Shown: positions 1 through 9,025 of the stretch, one piece after another
Position numbering within the stretch: the first letter of the stretch is position 1
How the letters are laid out: each line of letters starts with the position of its first letter
Source of the DNA: Chitinophagales bacterium
GTDB taxonomy: Bacteria > Bacteroidota > Bacteroidia > Chitinophagales > Saprospiraceae
DNA: 64,000 nt
Reading direction: 5' to 3'
Assembly (NCBI GenBank): GCA_017303475.1
Contig: JAFLBO010000008.1
Span: 124,001 to 188,000, forward strand
Notes under the pieces: model-generated
What the model saw: only the letters and a program-made list of their open reading frames with translations
Databases searched by the model: none
What the model was told of the DNA's origin: nothing
Program-made: the position numbers and the translations under genes

Positions 1-1092
1 TGCCAGGTGATAGGTGTGATCCGTGTTTTCAATGGTGTGCGTGCCTCGGGTATGAAACTGGGATTCCTGCGGCAAGCGGGCATCGTTGGTTTGCTCGCTC
101 ATCACAGCTTCATCAAACAGGTTGCCCTGCGTACCCGTGTTTGCTGCCGGTTTGGGCGGAGCAGCCTTGGCAGGTGCTGGCTTGGCAGCCGGTTCGTGTG
201 TCGGGCCGCCGGCCCAGGGACTGCGCAAAATGGCTTCTGCAAGCGATTTAAACTCCAGTTCCTTGAATATTTCCATCAACTCCTCTCGGTTGAAAGGCTC
301 CATCTCGAATTTCCTTTCATCAAATTGTACCGGGGCATTGATTTCAATAGTGGCCAGCCACTTGGAAAGGGTAGCTTTTTCATGGTGGGTTTTGACGATC
401 TCTTGTTGTTTGCCTTTAAGTTTATCTGCGTTGGCCAACAGGTTCTCCACAGTGTCAAATTCCTCCAGCAACTTGGTGGCTGTTTTTTCTCCAATCCCTG
501 GCAAACCAGGAATATTATCTACGGCATCTCCCATCAAACCGAGGATATCTATCACTTGTTCCACGCGCTTGATGCCCCATCTTTCGCACACTTCTTTGGG
601 CCCCCAAATTTCAGCCGGATCGCCGCCCTTACCGGGTTTGTACAACAATACATGCTCCGAAACCAACTGCCCAAAATCCTTATCTGGCGTTACCATATAA
701 GTGGTATAACCCACCTTTTCCGCTTGTTTAGCCAGGGTGCCGATCACGTCGTCTGCCTCAAAATTAGGCACAACAACCACCGGAATATTCATGGCTTCTA
801 CAATCTTGTGTACCCAGGGCAATGCAAAGGTGATATCCTCCGGCTGTGCCTCCCGATTGGCCTTGTAAGCATCAAATTTTTCATTCCGAAACGTGCCTCC
901 CTTGGGGTCAAATACCACTGCCAGGTGAGTAGGTTTTTCGTTTTGAATTAAATCCCAAACGGTACGGATGAAACCCTGCACAGCAGATACGTTCCATCCT
1001 TTGGAATTCATCAGAGGCCGGGCAATAAATGCAAAATGCGCCCGGTAAATCAGCGCGTGACCGTCAAGTAAAAAGAGCTTTTTGTCTGCCAT
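1..1092 (-). CDS. polA: DNA polymerase I, N-terminal part (cut by window edge)
   Basis: The ORF starts at an ATG at 1092 and runs off the left edge, so about 364 N-terminal residues are visible. It opens with the 5'-3' exonuclease (FEN-like) domain, whose start MADKKLFLLDGHALIYRA is typical of Bacteroidota PolA. Metal-binding motifs include NFEADD near residue 110 and TPDKDF near 135. The helix-hairpin-helix GDAVDNIPGLPGIGEKTA lies near 185-202. After about residue 290 an Ala/Pro/Lys-rich linker leads toward the 3'-5' exonuclease and polymerase domains, which are outside the window. The enzyme removes RNA primers and fills gaps in replication and repair. Its leader holds a tandem GTCATT-type repeat. 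Confidence 0.95.
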   Translation of the reverse strand, partial: MADKKLFLLDGHALIYRAHFAFIARPLMNSKGWNVSAVQGFIRTVWDLIQNEKPTHLAVVFDPKGGTFRNEKFDAYKANREAQPEDITFALPWVHKIVEAMNIPVVVVPNFEADDVIGTLAKQAEKVGYTTYMVTPDKDFGQLVSEHVLLYKPGKGGDPAEIWGPKEVCERWGIKRVEQVIDILGLMGDAVDNIPGLPGIGEKTATKLLEEFDTVENLLANADKLKGKQQEIVKTHHEKATLSKWLATIEINAPVQFDERKFEMEPFNREELMEIFKELEFKSLAEAILRSPWAGGPTHEPAAKPAPAKAAPPKPAANTGTQGNLFDEAVMSEQTNDARLPQESQFHTRGTHTIENTDHTYHLA

Positions 1093-1102
1093 GGTTGTTT
1101 AT

Positions 1103-1227
1103 GTCATTAGGGTCATTGGGGTCATTTAGGGTCATTTAGGGTCATTGGGGGCATTTAGGGTCATTGGGGTCATTTAGGTCATTAGGGGTCATTGGGGTCA
1201 TTGGGGTCATTGAGGGTCATTGAGGGC
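1103..1227. repeat. Short tandem repeat, GTCATT(T/G)(A/G)GGG-type units
   Basis: About eleven imperfect 9-11-bp units built on GTCATTTAGGG or GTCATTGGGG lie head to tail directly upstream of the polA start codon, so they would form most of its leader if the promoter is further upstream. Unit length varies by 1-2 bp, as expected from replication slippage. Confidence 0.85.
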
Positions 1228-1303
1228 TGCAAGGTAAAAGGAAAATATAAATTAATTGTTTTAAATTATTCAAAGGAGACATATTCTCCATTGGGAAATA
1301 GTT

Positions 1304-1458
1304 GAGGTGGTCACAAAAGTCGTCGATTTATTTTTACCGGAGAGGCGGAGAGACGCGGAGGCACTTAAACTGAGAGTCTCACTTGGAGTGAGACTCTCAG
1401 TTTAAGTGCCTCCGCGTCTCTCCGCCTCTCCGGTAAAAACTACTTACGAGACAACCTC
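1304..1458. mobile_element. MITE-like palindromic element, copy 1
   Basis: A perfect inverted repeat with 53-bp arms (1331-1383 and 1387-1439) surrounds a 3-nt loop TGG. Outside the hairpin are shorter terminal inverted repeats: GAGGTGGTCACAAAAGT on the left, and GAGGTTGTCTCGTAAGT read on the minus strand from the right end. The right end overlaps the stop codon of the neighbouring SprB-repeat gene. A second copy in inverted orientation lies at 49084-49236. No transposase is encoded, so it is called a non-autonomous element. TGTCTC-type ends resemble those of some insertion sequences, but the parent element cannot be named from this window. Confidence 0.75.
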
Positions 1459-4400
1459 TAACGCAGCACCGTAACATCTCCTTTCAGTGTAATAATCCTG
1501 CCATCGAGAAGCACCAACTCTGTATACCAAACAAACACGCCAGGATTTTGCGGTTGCCCACGAAAACTGCCATCCCAGCCAAAAGTGGGCTCGTTGGGCA
1601 TGAATCCAAGTCGCTCAAACACGAGTTCTCCCCAGCGGTCGTACACCCGAAGGGTTCGAATTTCCGTTACGCCGCTGCCGGCAAAAACCGTAAACCAGCC
1701 GTTGTTTTCACTGTCCGGCAGTATCACATTCGGTACGTAAATCTGGAAATTATTCACCGTTATCCAAATCCTGTCCGACGCCGTACAGCCATTTTGATCT
1801 ACTACCTGCACCTTAAATTCCGTACCTGTTTCCGGAGCAACCCGTTGTTTCAGTGAGCCATTATCAAACGTAAACACATCGTCTGGCGCCCAGACAATCT
1901 GACTCAACGTTGCATTATTCGGCAACACCAGCGCCGTTAACTGTACAGATTGCCCCAGTACTATGGATGTGTCGTTGGCCGCCAGTGAAACACTCAGTGG
2001 CAAAGGTTCCGTCAGTACCACTTCGCCTTCCCAGGTACAACCCAGCCCGTCGCGCACGCGCAGCGGGTAGACGCCAGGCTCCAACAATGAAAACTCATTA
2101 CCTGTAGTAAACATTTGATTATCAACAGAATAAAAATAAGGCGCCGATCCGCCGCTTACCTGTTCGAAACGGATAACTCCATCATCATCTCCAAAACATA
2201 AAATAGGGTCCACGCTGTACTGGGCCTGAATGGGATCATCCCAGGTCAGCAGGATAGTATCTCTGGACACACAACCATTCTGCAAATCTGTTACCTCATG
2301 CACATATGCTCCGCCTTCCGTAACAGGCATTAACCAGGCAAGCGTATCCCTAACAGGCAAACCATTTTCCAATACAATCCAGCGATTTTCAAATCCCGTG
2401 CCCACGGAAGACCCCGTTGGGTTTAATACCGCCAGCGTTTCCTCACACGGCACCAAAACAGTTGGCGGCCCCGCCTCGGCTAATGGCGCTGCGGTGTTTT
2501 CCAACACCTGTAATTGCGTGGAAGCAGTACAGCCAAAAGTATTTTCTACCGTTACCCAATAAGTACCCGCCGTTTGAACTACCTGACTGGCAACATCCGG
2601 CAAAACACCCTGAGGCGATTGCCAGTTGTAGTGCAGATTACTTTGGTTGGCATGTACACCAATAGATACACTCGGCTGGGCACAGGTAATTAGGCCGGAA
2701 TATGTTTCAAGCTCTGGAATCAATCCGTAAGCCAATACCGCCCCCTGCCACACCTGCGTGCATTGCTGAGCATCTGTAAGCGTAACTTGATAAATGCCTG
2801 GCTGGAGGTTCAGGATCAGAGAATCTGCAGTGTTGTCAGACCATTGATACACATAAGGTTGTGTCCCGCCCTGTACTGCCAACGACACTGCCCCACTGCT
2901 CGTTTCACAGGTGTCAGCGGCTACCACGGCGCTTAACGCCAGTGCCTGCGGCTGGGTAAGCGTAAAAGCGTTTTCCAACGTACAACCATTGGCATCGGTC
3001 AGGGTAAGTCCGTATTGCCCTGCTGCAAGACCGGAAAGATCTTCCGTGGTGGCGCTGTTACTCCAGTGGTATGTATAGGCCCCCGTTCCTCCAGTTGCGG
3101 AAATATTTATCGCACCGTTGCCAGCTTCAAAGCAACTGAGTTGGGTAAGCTGCGCTTGGGTAAAAACAAGTTCAGCAGGTTCAGTAATCTGATAATTGGC
3201 GCTGACGGTACAAGCGCCACCAGCATAACTCAGTACCAGTTGATATTGTCCCGGCCCCAGCAAACTCAGGTCTTCCGTACTCGCACCATTCGACCATTGA
3301 TAAGCAAAACCCGGTGTTCCACCGCTCAGCAATATGTCTATACTGCCTGTTGACGCGCCAAAACAAGCAACCTGCTGTACATTGGCCTGAATAGCCGGCT
3401 CCTCGTGTTCCGGTATCACCACAGATTCCAACAACGTACAACCATTGGCGTCTGTGATGGTCAGTTGATACGGCCCGGCTGCCAACTGAGCATTTATGGC
3501 CGTTACAACATTGTTTGACCACAGTAATGTATAAGGGGGAGTACCCTGTGAAGCGCCTGAAAAAACAGCGCTGCCGGTGGCCAATCCCGGACAGGCAGGC
3601 GTAAGTACCACACCACTACTCAACAACTGATTGGGCTCCACCAGCGAAACACTGGCTGTGATGGTACAACCCGTGGCATCCGTAACGGTTACCGTGTACT
3701 GACCAGCACCAATGTTCTGCTGATCCTCCGTTGTTGCCGCGTTCGACCACAGAAATTGCAGAGGCAATATGCCATTTTGAACACTCAAATCCACAAAACC
3801 ACCCAAGCCGCCACTACAATCTGCTGCCGCCTGTTGTGTACTGGTGATCAATGGCAGAGGTTCCAGAACCTGAAAAGTTCTGGTTTGACTGCAAGCCCCA
3901 TTCGCATAGGTGAATGTGAGCGCATATACCCCGGGAGCGAGCCCCTGCAATTGATCCTCAGTGCTATTATCAGACCATAAATAAGCATACCCCGGCGCTC
4001 CACCATTGAGCAGAAAACTGATGGCGCCGTCGTTGGCGCCAAAACAAGACACATCCTGAATAATAGTGCTCTCTGCCGGAACGGCATATCCGGGTACATC
4101 CACCATTTGGGCCAGGCTGCAACCATTGGCATCTGTAATAGTGAGCTGGTAGGCTCCAGCCGACAACTGATCTACCTGATCCGTAGTGGCGCTGGTCGAC
4201 CAAAGTATCTGATAAGGCGGTGTGCCCTGTGCCGCGCCCAGAAAAGTAATGGCGCCAGTAGATTCATCCTCGCAGGCAGGAACGGTACTGAAGCCATTAG
4301 ACAATAAGGCCTCCGGCTGGGCCAGCACCACCATGGCCGTATCGGTACAATGGGTAGCATCTGTTACCACTACGGTATATATTCCGGCCTGAACGCTGGT

Positions 4401-7016
4401 CAATTGCAACCCCTGGCTGCCATCAGACCAGGTGTATTGAAAGGGCGCCTGTCCGGTTTGAATGCTCAGATCAATGGCGCCTGTTTCTCCAAAACATAAA
4501 ATACCGGCACTTACCTGGGCATCTATTTGTACCAACCCTCCGGCCTCGCCCCAAATGCTGTCTACGGTAACACAACCTTTGGCGTTCGTTACCCTTACAG
4601 TGTACATACCATCCGTTTGGGTACTGATACCCGGGCTGTTTTCTCCGGTCGACCAATCAAAGGAAAATGGCGGGTAATTTCCCTGCACATTGGCTTGCAG
4701 TTGGGCGGGGTTTCCCTGGCAATCGCCCTGAATGGTATCTAATTGCAAAATTGGGAATCCAAAAGACTCCAACATCAGGGTATCCAGGTGTTTAATGCCA
4801 CACAAATCAGTAGCTTCAACCCAATACGAGCCGGTTTGGCTGGCTTGTAAAGCACTGTTGGTGCTTCCGTCCTGCCAAACGTATTGAACAAAACCTGCGC
4901 CGGCCTGTAATTGAACCACGGTATCCTGGCAAACGGCCACATCGGGGCCCAGATCAACCGGAGCATGTGGAACAGGTACTTCAAACTGGAAAAGGTTGTT
5001 CAAAAAATCGCACTCCAGGATATTGGAGGAAGGAAAATCAAGATCCAGCTGGAACGGCGGCGCCACCGTTGCATCATCATTCACTACACCAAACTGGGTA
5101 CCACTGCTTACCCTGGGCAAGGTAAACTGGAAGGTAACACAGGAATCTTTATCAACCGGCAGGTTAGTCATTTGAACATTTCCCAATAATGCCGTAGTAC
5201 TAACGGTAGGGTTGGCCAGATAAAAAGCCACCGGCGAACCGGCGGGGAATACCTTGTTCCCCTCATTGCAAATTTGCACAGACAAGGTCATGCTGTCTGT
5301 CTGGCAGGTTATCTGGGTCACGGATGCCACTACATCTGGCAGGGGAATTTCCGGCTCGTAGTTTTCATTCAGTACCGGACGCTGAGAAAGGTAGTAGTTA
5401 AACGGTCGCACACCGGATCCTGGCGCGGGTAGTTCCAGGTGGTGCTCGATTTGGTTAGTGGGAATACTCAGATCGTCGTTTACATTGACAATGAAGTAGT
5501 TAAATTGATTCCACACATTTCTGCTGGGCACCCATGGGAATCCGTCCGATTCGTATACGCGCAGGCGCCCGCGGAACCGATCGTTAAAAAAAGGTGGAGG
5601 AGGTAAAGCTATCCTTCCGCAAACGGCAATTTCCGTTTCACCATCATTATCTACATCTGCCACAACGGCATATTCATCAGCAGTTATGGAAAAACATGGC
5701 GTTTTAAGCCAGTTTCGCTGTGCATCCACCCCGGGCGGAAATGGCGCGGCGCCTCCGTAGAGGATTCGCAAATTACTTTCATCACGGTAAACAATTTCAG
5801 AAATGCCATCTCCATTAAAATCATACACAGTTGATCCGGTCCAACCTGAGCCATCAGTGGTGGGAAGATTCCACCAATACGGGTTAATGGGTGTTAGTTG
5901 AGCAGCCTGAAGGTTGTAGCAGGTAAAATTCATGGAACTACAAATGAGGATTTCTGGAAAATCCTGTGCAAAACCGTGCAGCCGGTCGTCATACACATTA
6001 GCTATACAGGCCAGACTGCCACTGCTGAGAATATTGGTTGTATAGGGCAACCAACGAATAAAGCCGTTTTTGTTCCAGATATAAACCCCAAACTGGTTGG
6101 TCATCCGCGCCGAAGTAACCACAATATCGAGCACTCCATCCAGGTTTACATCGGCTACTGCAGTGTATCCATCGCGGTAGCCGGAGGTTGGAGGAACCAT
6201 GGTCCGCATATCACGCTGAATTTTTATTTCCATAGGGTCCCCATCCGCCACATCCAGATCAATGGAATAGATCACCGGACCTGCTACCAGCTCCAGTCCG
6301 CCACAATCCGGATCGCCATTACAATCTGCGGGAGTGAGTATATCAACAGCAGTAGGATTGCAGGAACCTTCGGAGAACAACCCAAAAGCAGATTGGCCAT
6401 TGGTAGCCGATCCATTGAGCATTTTATTGAGGGAAGGAATTGCCGGGTTGCTCAGGTTGAAAGTATAAATATCGTTTCCTGCATACACCTCGGAAACACC
6501 ATCTCCATTGAAATCTGCCAGCAACGGTCGCTGATCAGGCTCATCCAGTACCACCGCAGTGGTAATCCAGAGCGTCATTGGATTGGTCGGATTTTCGGTG
6601 TAATTTTTATACACCCGAATCCGGCGGTCTGCACAGGCAACAAGCAACTCAGGAATACCATCGGCGTCCACATCGCCGATGGTTGGGGTAAGGCTGGGGT
6701 AAAAATCCATCCCACCAGGCACAGTTAGGATAAACGGATTGGCGGCATTGGAGCCATCCCCCCGGTATATCTGAATTTTGTCCTGAATGTTGGGCTGACC
6801 TTCCACCACTATAATTTCCGGTATGCTGTCTTCCTGCGGGTTGAGGTTGCCAACTACCGGAGCACAAACAGTGGAAGGACCATCCTGAGCAGATTGCCAG
6901 GCGAGTTTTACGGTAAACTGATTAGGCAAATTGGGAATAGTACAATCCTGCCCAAACAGTACCATACTTGGCCAAAGAGAAAAGAAAAAAACTTTCAGGT
7001 GTAGAGTACGCCGCAT
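1458..7016 (-). CDS. Giant secreted SprB-repeat protein with T9SS type B sorting domain
   Basis: This 1852-residue protein starts at the ATG at 7016; a GTG two codons upstream is less likely. It has a signal peptide ending near VLFGQ. Next come about five FG-GAP/VCBS-type calcium-loop repeats (for example DVDADGIPELLV, DFNGDGVSEVYA) over roughly residues 100-460. A CARDB-like segment (DVVASVTQITC) and an Ig-like segment follow. About ten SprB-type repeats then run from roughly residue 780 to 1700, with the pattern C-x-G-x-x-G-x-I, PPY-x-x-x-WS, AG-x-Y-x-x-x-x-TDA-x-x-C. The last ~90 residues (IYVPNVILPDSEN to GDVTVLR) are the gliding-motility-associated C-terminal domain used as a T9SS type B signal. 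It is likely exported by T9SS and displayed or released as an adhesin-like surface protein. The specific ligand is unknown. Confidence 0.93.
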   Translation of the reverse strand: MRRTLHLKVFFFSLWPSMVLFGQDCTIPNLPNQFTVKLAWQSAQDGPSTVCAPVVGNLNPQEDSIPEIIVVEGQPNIQDKIQIYRGDGSNAANPFILTVPGGMDFYPSLTPTIGDVDADGIPELLVACADRRIRVYKNYTENPTNPMTLWITTAVVLDEPDQRPLLADFNGDGVSEVYAGNDIYTFNLSNPAIPSLNKMLNGSATNGQSAFGLFSEGSCNPTAVDILTPADCNGDPDCGGLELVAGPVIYSIDLDVADGDPMEIKIQRDMRTMVPPTSGYRDGYTAVADVNLDGVLDIVVTSARMTNQFGVYIWNKNGFIRWLPYTTNILSSGSLACIANVYDDRLHGFAQDFPEILICSSMNFTCYNLQAAQLTPINPYWWNLPTTDGSGWTGSTVYDFNGDGISEIVYRDESNLRILYGGAAPFPPGVDAQRNWLKTPCFSITADEYAVVADVDNDGETEIAVCGRIALPPPPFFNDRFRGRLRVYESDGFPWVPSRNVWNQFNYFIVNVNDDLSIPTNQIEHHLELPAPGSGVRPFNYYLSQRPVLNENYEPEIPLPDVVASVTQITCQTDSMTLSVQICNEGNKVFPAGSPVAFYLANPTVSTTALLGNVQMTNLPVDKDSCVTFQFTLPRVSSGTQFGVVNDDATVAPPFQLDLDFPSSNILECDFLNNLFQFEVPVPHAPVDLGPDVAVCQDTVVQLQAGAGFVQYVWQDGSTNSALQASQTGSYWVEATDLCGIKHLDTLMLESFGFPILQLDTIQGDCQGNPAQLQANVQGNYPPFSFDWSTGENSPGISTQTDGMYTVRVTNAKGCVTVDSIWGEAGGLVQIDAQVSAGILCFGETGAIDLSIQTGQAPFQYTWSDGSQGLQLTSVQAGIYTVVVTDATHCTDTAMVVLAQPEALLSNGFSTVPACEDESTGAITFLGAAQGTPPYQILWSTSATTDQVDQLSAGAYQLTITDANGCSLAQMVDVPGYAVPAESTIIQDVSCFGANDGAISFLLNGGAPGYAYLWSDNSTEDQLQGLAPGVYALTFTYANGACSQTRTFQVLEPLPLITSTQQAAADCSGGLGGFVDLSVQNGILPLQFLWSNAATTEDQQNIGAGQYTVTVTDATGCTITASVSLVEPNQLLSSGVVLTPACPGLATGSAVFSGASQGTPPYTLLWSNNVVTAINAQLAAGPYQLTITDANGCTLLESVVIPEHEEPAIQANVQQVACFGASTGSIDILLSGGTPGFAYQWSNGASTEDLSLLGPGQYQLVLSYAGGACTVSANYQITEPAELVFTQAQLTQLSCFEAGNGAINISATGGTGAYTYHWSNSATTEDLSGLAAGQYGLTLTDANGCTLENAFTLTQPQALALSAVVAADTCETSSGAVSLAVQGGTQPYVYQWSDNTADSLILNLQPGIYQVTLTDAQQCTQVWQGAVLAYGLIPELETYSGLITCAQPSVSIGVHANQSNLHYNWQSPQGVLPDVASQVVQTAGTYWVTVENTFGCTASTQLQVLENTAAPLAEAGPPTVLVPCEETLAVLNPTGSSVGTGFENRWIVLENGLPVRDTLAWLMPVTEGGAYVHEVTDLQNGCVSRDTILLTWDDPIQAQYSVDPILCFGDDDGVIRFEQVSGGSAPYFYSVDNQMFTTGNEFSLLEPGVYPLRVRDGLGCTWEGEVVLTEPLPLSVSLAANDTSIVLGQSVQLTALVLPNNATLSQIVWAPDDVFTFDNGSLKQRVAPETGTEFKVQVVDQNGCTASDRIWITVNNFQIYVPNVILPDSENNGWFTVFAGSGVTEIRTLRVYDRWGELVFERLGFMPNEPTFGWDGSFRGQPQNPGVFVWYTELVLLDGRIITLKGDVTVLR

Positions 7017-7342
7017 AATCACAAAACAGTTAACCCGAACGCAACAGGACCGTTGCTGTTCGGGAGATGATGGTTTCGGATCAGGATTAAAAGCAGGAGT
7101 CCTGGGATCTGTTCATGGGCGTCCCCATCGCAAGGGGGACTAATCGCGGGCAGGAATTTCGTACAAACAGCCCAAAGTTAATTGTTTCTCTATAAAACCC
7201 AAAAGAAGATGATGAATGGTGGGGAAAGGTGAGAGCATTAGGGCCTGCCCAAGCCAGGCTGCACGGTGTAACAGGTATCAAAGAGAAAACCATTGATCCC
7301 TGATTGTTCAAAATGCCCCCTTCCCCCATCATTCATCGTTTT
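7017..7342. other. Intergenic region without a supported gene
   Basis: These 326 bp separate two minus-strand genes. A small hairpin with GTCCCC/GGGGAC arms lies near 7121-7140. No convincing promoter or ORF was found: an 81-codon minus-strand reading frame here looks like repeat-derived sequence rather than a protein. Confidence 0.5.
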
Positions 7343-7858
7343 TTACTTCAGCTTAATGACCGGATGAAGCCGATAAACACCGTTGCCCTGAATTTTAATA
7401 GATTCAGCTGCATCGAAATCAAGAAGCAGCGTATTTACATCCAGATTCAGGTGTTTATTGATTTTGATTTTGAGACCAGATTGCTGAGCGCTTGGGGTTT
7501 CCAGGGCATACAATACGCTATCCACCATTACTGAGTTATTAGGCCCCAGGATAAACCGAACCTCTTTCAAGGTATCCAGCGGAACCGGGCCCGAAGCTAT
7601 CAGGGTATCTATGCCATTTTGAAAATCGAGCAAATTGTAAATGCCGGCATTGGTTGGGAGCGAAATCCATTGCGCAGAATCCTGGGCGCTTTTGATTCGG
7701 ATTTCCTGAATGTCAACGTTCACCTGCTGAAAATCGCCGGGGCCATCTGTGAGGTGTATGTGTAAGGTGGTTTGATCGGTGGCATTTTTTTCACAGGAAA
7801 AAAATGCAATACAGGCAATAGCTACAACCATTGCGAGAAGAAAACGGGATGTGTACAT
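7343..7858 (-). CDS. DUF4382 domain lipoprotein
   Basis: This 171-residue protein has a lipoprotein signal peptide with lipobox IAFFSC (Cys at about residue 22). It is followed by a beta-rich domain matching the DUF4382 pattern: LHIHLTDGPGDFQQVNVDI, a ...LLDFQNG-x-D segment, then VRFILG and a hydrophobic C-terminal strand ending in PVIKLK. DUF4382 proteins are exported, Ig-like lipoproteins of Bacteroidota with no firmly assigned function. The start is the ATG at 7858, giving a normal signal peptide. The gene appears monocistronic. Confidence 0.85.
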   Translation of the reverse strand: MYTSRFLLAMVVAIACIAFFSCEKNATDQTTLHIHLTDGPGDFQQVNVDIQEIRIKSAQDSAQWISLPTNAGIYNLLDFQNGIDTLIASGPVPLDTLKEVRFILGPNNSVMVDSVLYALETPSAQQSGLKIKINKHLNLDVNTLLLDFDAAESIKIQGNGVYRLHPVIKLK

Positions 7859-8252
7859 AGTTGAATCGGTTGATGAAAAAATTAAACAATACCTGAAGAC
7901 CAGTCGCCTTCAGACCATTAGTCAACAGCAAAAATCATACTTAAATTGTCCTAATATATGCAAATTGGGGGTATTCCTGCACAATTACCGCATCCATGGT
8001 AAGGGTTTGCCCGGATGAATATAGTTTGTCGGACACACCCGTAAAAACACCTGAAAAATGTAAACCAGTATTCTTGCGCGTGTGCAGGTGACCGCACTAA
8101 CTGCACCTTTGTTCCATCAGTTGACTTCCTGCGAAATTGGTTTGGAAGCAGTGAGTCGGTACCACATGAAAACAATCAAGCCCTGCTGGTGATTCCACCG
8201 GCAGGGCCTTTTGTTTGCTGTGCTGAGCAATTGAAATGACGGGCTCTTGCGC
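7859..8252. other. Intergenic region with hairpin terminator
   Basis: This 394-bp gap between the DUF4382 gene and iscA contains a strong hairpin at 8180-8207. It also holds an imperfect -7-like sequence CACCTTTG near 8116 on the plus strand that could drive a short transcript ending at the hairpin. No ORF here is convincing. Confidence 0.5.
8180..8214. terminator. Rho-independent terminator-like hairpin
   Basis: A 12-bp stem (8180-8191 paired with 8196-8207, one G-U pair) has the loop ATTC. On the plus strand it is followed by CTTTTGTTT; on the minus strand the trailing sequence is also moderately T-rich. It lies downstream of iscA on the minus strand and could end the isc operon or a plus-strand small RNA. 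Confidence 0.65.
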
Positions 8253-8579
8253 CTATACGGCAAAACTTTCGCCACAACCGCAGGTCCGGGTGGCATTAGG
8301 GTTGTTGAAAGAAAAACCCTTACCGTTCAGGCCGCCGGAAAACTCCAGCGTGGTATTGAAAAGGTACAGAAAGCTCTTTAAATCAGTTACCACCTTGATA
8401 CCATTGTCTTCAAATACCTGATCATTCGGCTTGGATTCATTGTCGAAATCAAGCTTGTAAGACAAACCGGAGCATCCTCCGGAAGTCACACTGACCCGGA
8501 TGAAAAAATCATCGCTCAGTTTGGTAGACTGGCGAACTTCCTGGATTTTTTGCTTGGCGCTGTCTGCAACGAAGATCAT
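8253..8579 (-). CDS. iscA: Iron-sulfur cluster assembly accessory protein (IscA/SufA/ErpA family)
   Basis: This 108-residue A-type carrier protein has the three conserved cysteines: Cys36 in SGGCSGLSYKLDF, and Cys100 and Cys102 in the C-terminal CGCGESF motif. A-type proteins receive or carry Fe-S clusters between the IscU scaffold and apo-targets in the cytoplasm. The gene follows iscU by 2 bp and ends the iscS-iscU-iscA run, which supports co-transcription. Length matches the family. Assignment to IscA rather than SufA or ErpA rests on neighbours only. Confidence 0.93.
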   Translation of the reverse strand: MIFVADSAKQKIQEVRQSTKLSDDFFIRVSVTSGGCSGLSYKLDFDNESKPNDQVFEDNGIKVVTDLKSFLYLFNTTLEFSGGLNGKGFSFNNPNATRTCGCGESFAV

Positions 8580-8581
8580 GA

Positions 8582-8968
8582 CTACTGGTTGTTCTTTTGC
8601 TGATAATCCGCAATAGCTGCTTTAATGGCATCTTCAGCCAATACGGAACAGTGAATTTTTACAGGGGGCAGGGCCAGTTCCTCAACGATGGCCATGTTAT
8701 CAATGCGAAGGGCATCTTCCAGGCTTTTTCCTTTCAGCCACTCGGTGGCCAAAGAAGAAGAAGCAATGGCAGAACCACAGCCGAAGGTTTTGAACTTGGC
8801 GTCGCGGATTACACCGGTTTCATCGTCTACTTCAATCTGCAGACGCATTACGTCGCCACATTCCGGGGCGCCTACCAATCCGGTACCCACATTCTTCGCA
8901 TCTTTATTGAGGGAGCCCACATTTCTTGGACTCTTGAAATGGTCGAGCACTTTTTCTGAATATGCCAT
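8582..8968 (-). CDS. iscU: Fe-S cluster scaffold protein IscU
   Basis: This 128-residue scaffold has the three ligand cysteines: Cys37 (APECGDVM), Cys64 (FGCGSAIASSS) and Cys107 (IHCSVLAEDAI). It assembles [2Fe-2S] and [4Fe-4S] clusters with sulfur delivered by IscS. The ATG at 8968 gives the canonical MAYSEKVLDHF start. The usual LPPVKIHCSVL motif that binds the HscA chaperone is present (LPPVK at 100-104), although hscA/hscB are not in this window. It sits between iscS and iscA in the same orientation. Confidence 0.96.
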   Translation of the reverse strand: MAYSEKVLDHFKSPRNVGSLNKDAKNVGTGLVGAPECGDVMRLQIEVDDETGVIRDAKFKTFGCGSAIASSSLATEWLKGKSLEDALRIDNMAIVEELALPPVKIHCSVLAEDAIKAAIADYQQKNNQ

Positions 8969-9025
8969 GTTACTGTGTATTTAGCGTTGATGTAGTGATG
9001 TTAAATCCTTTTGGTTTTCAATGGG

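Noticed and set aside
5898..6728. 276-codon ORF antisense to the SprB-repeat gene
   Set aside because: Opposite the FG-GAP calcium-loop repeats, whose codon periodicity creates long antisense frames.
7087..7332. 81-codon minus-strand ORF
   Set aside because: No signal, fold or family pattern; the low-complexity Ser/Pro/Arg content and a hairpin inside suggest repeat-derived noncoding DNA.
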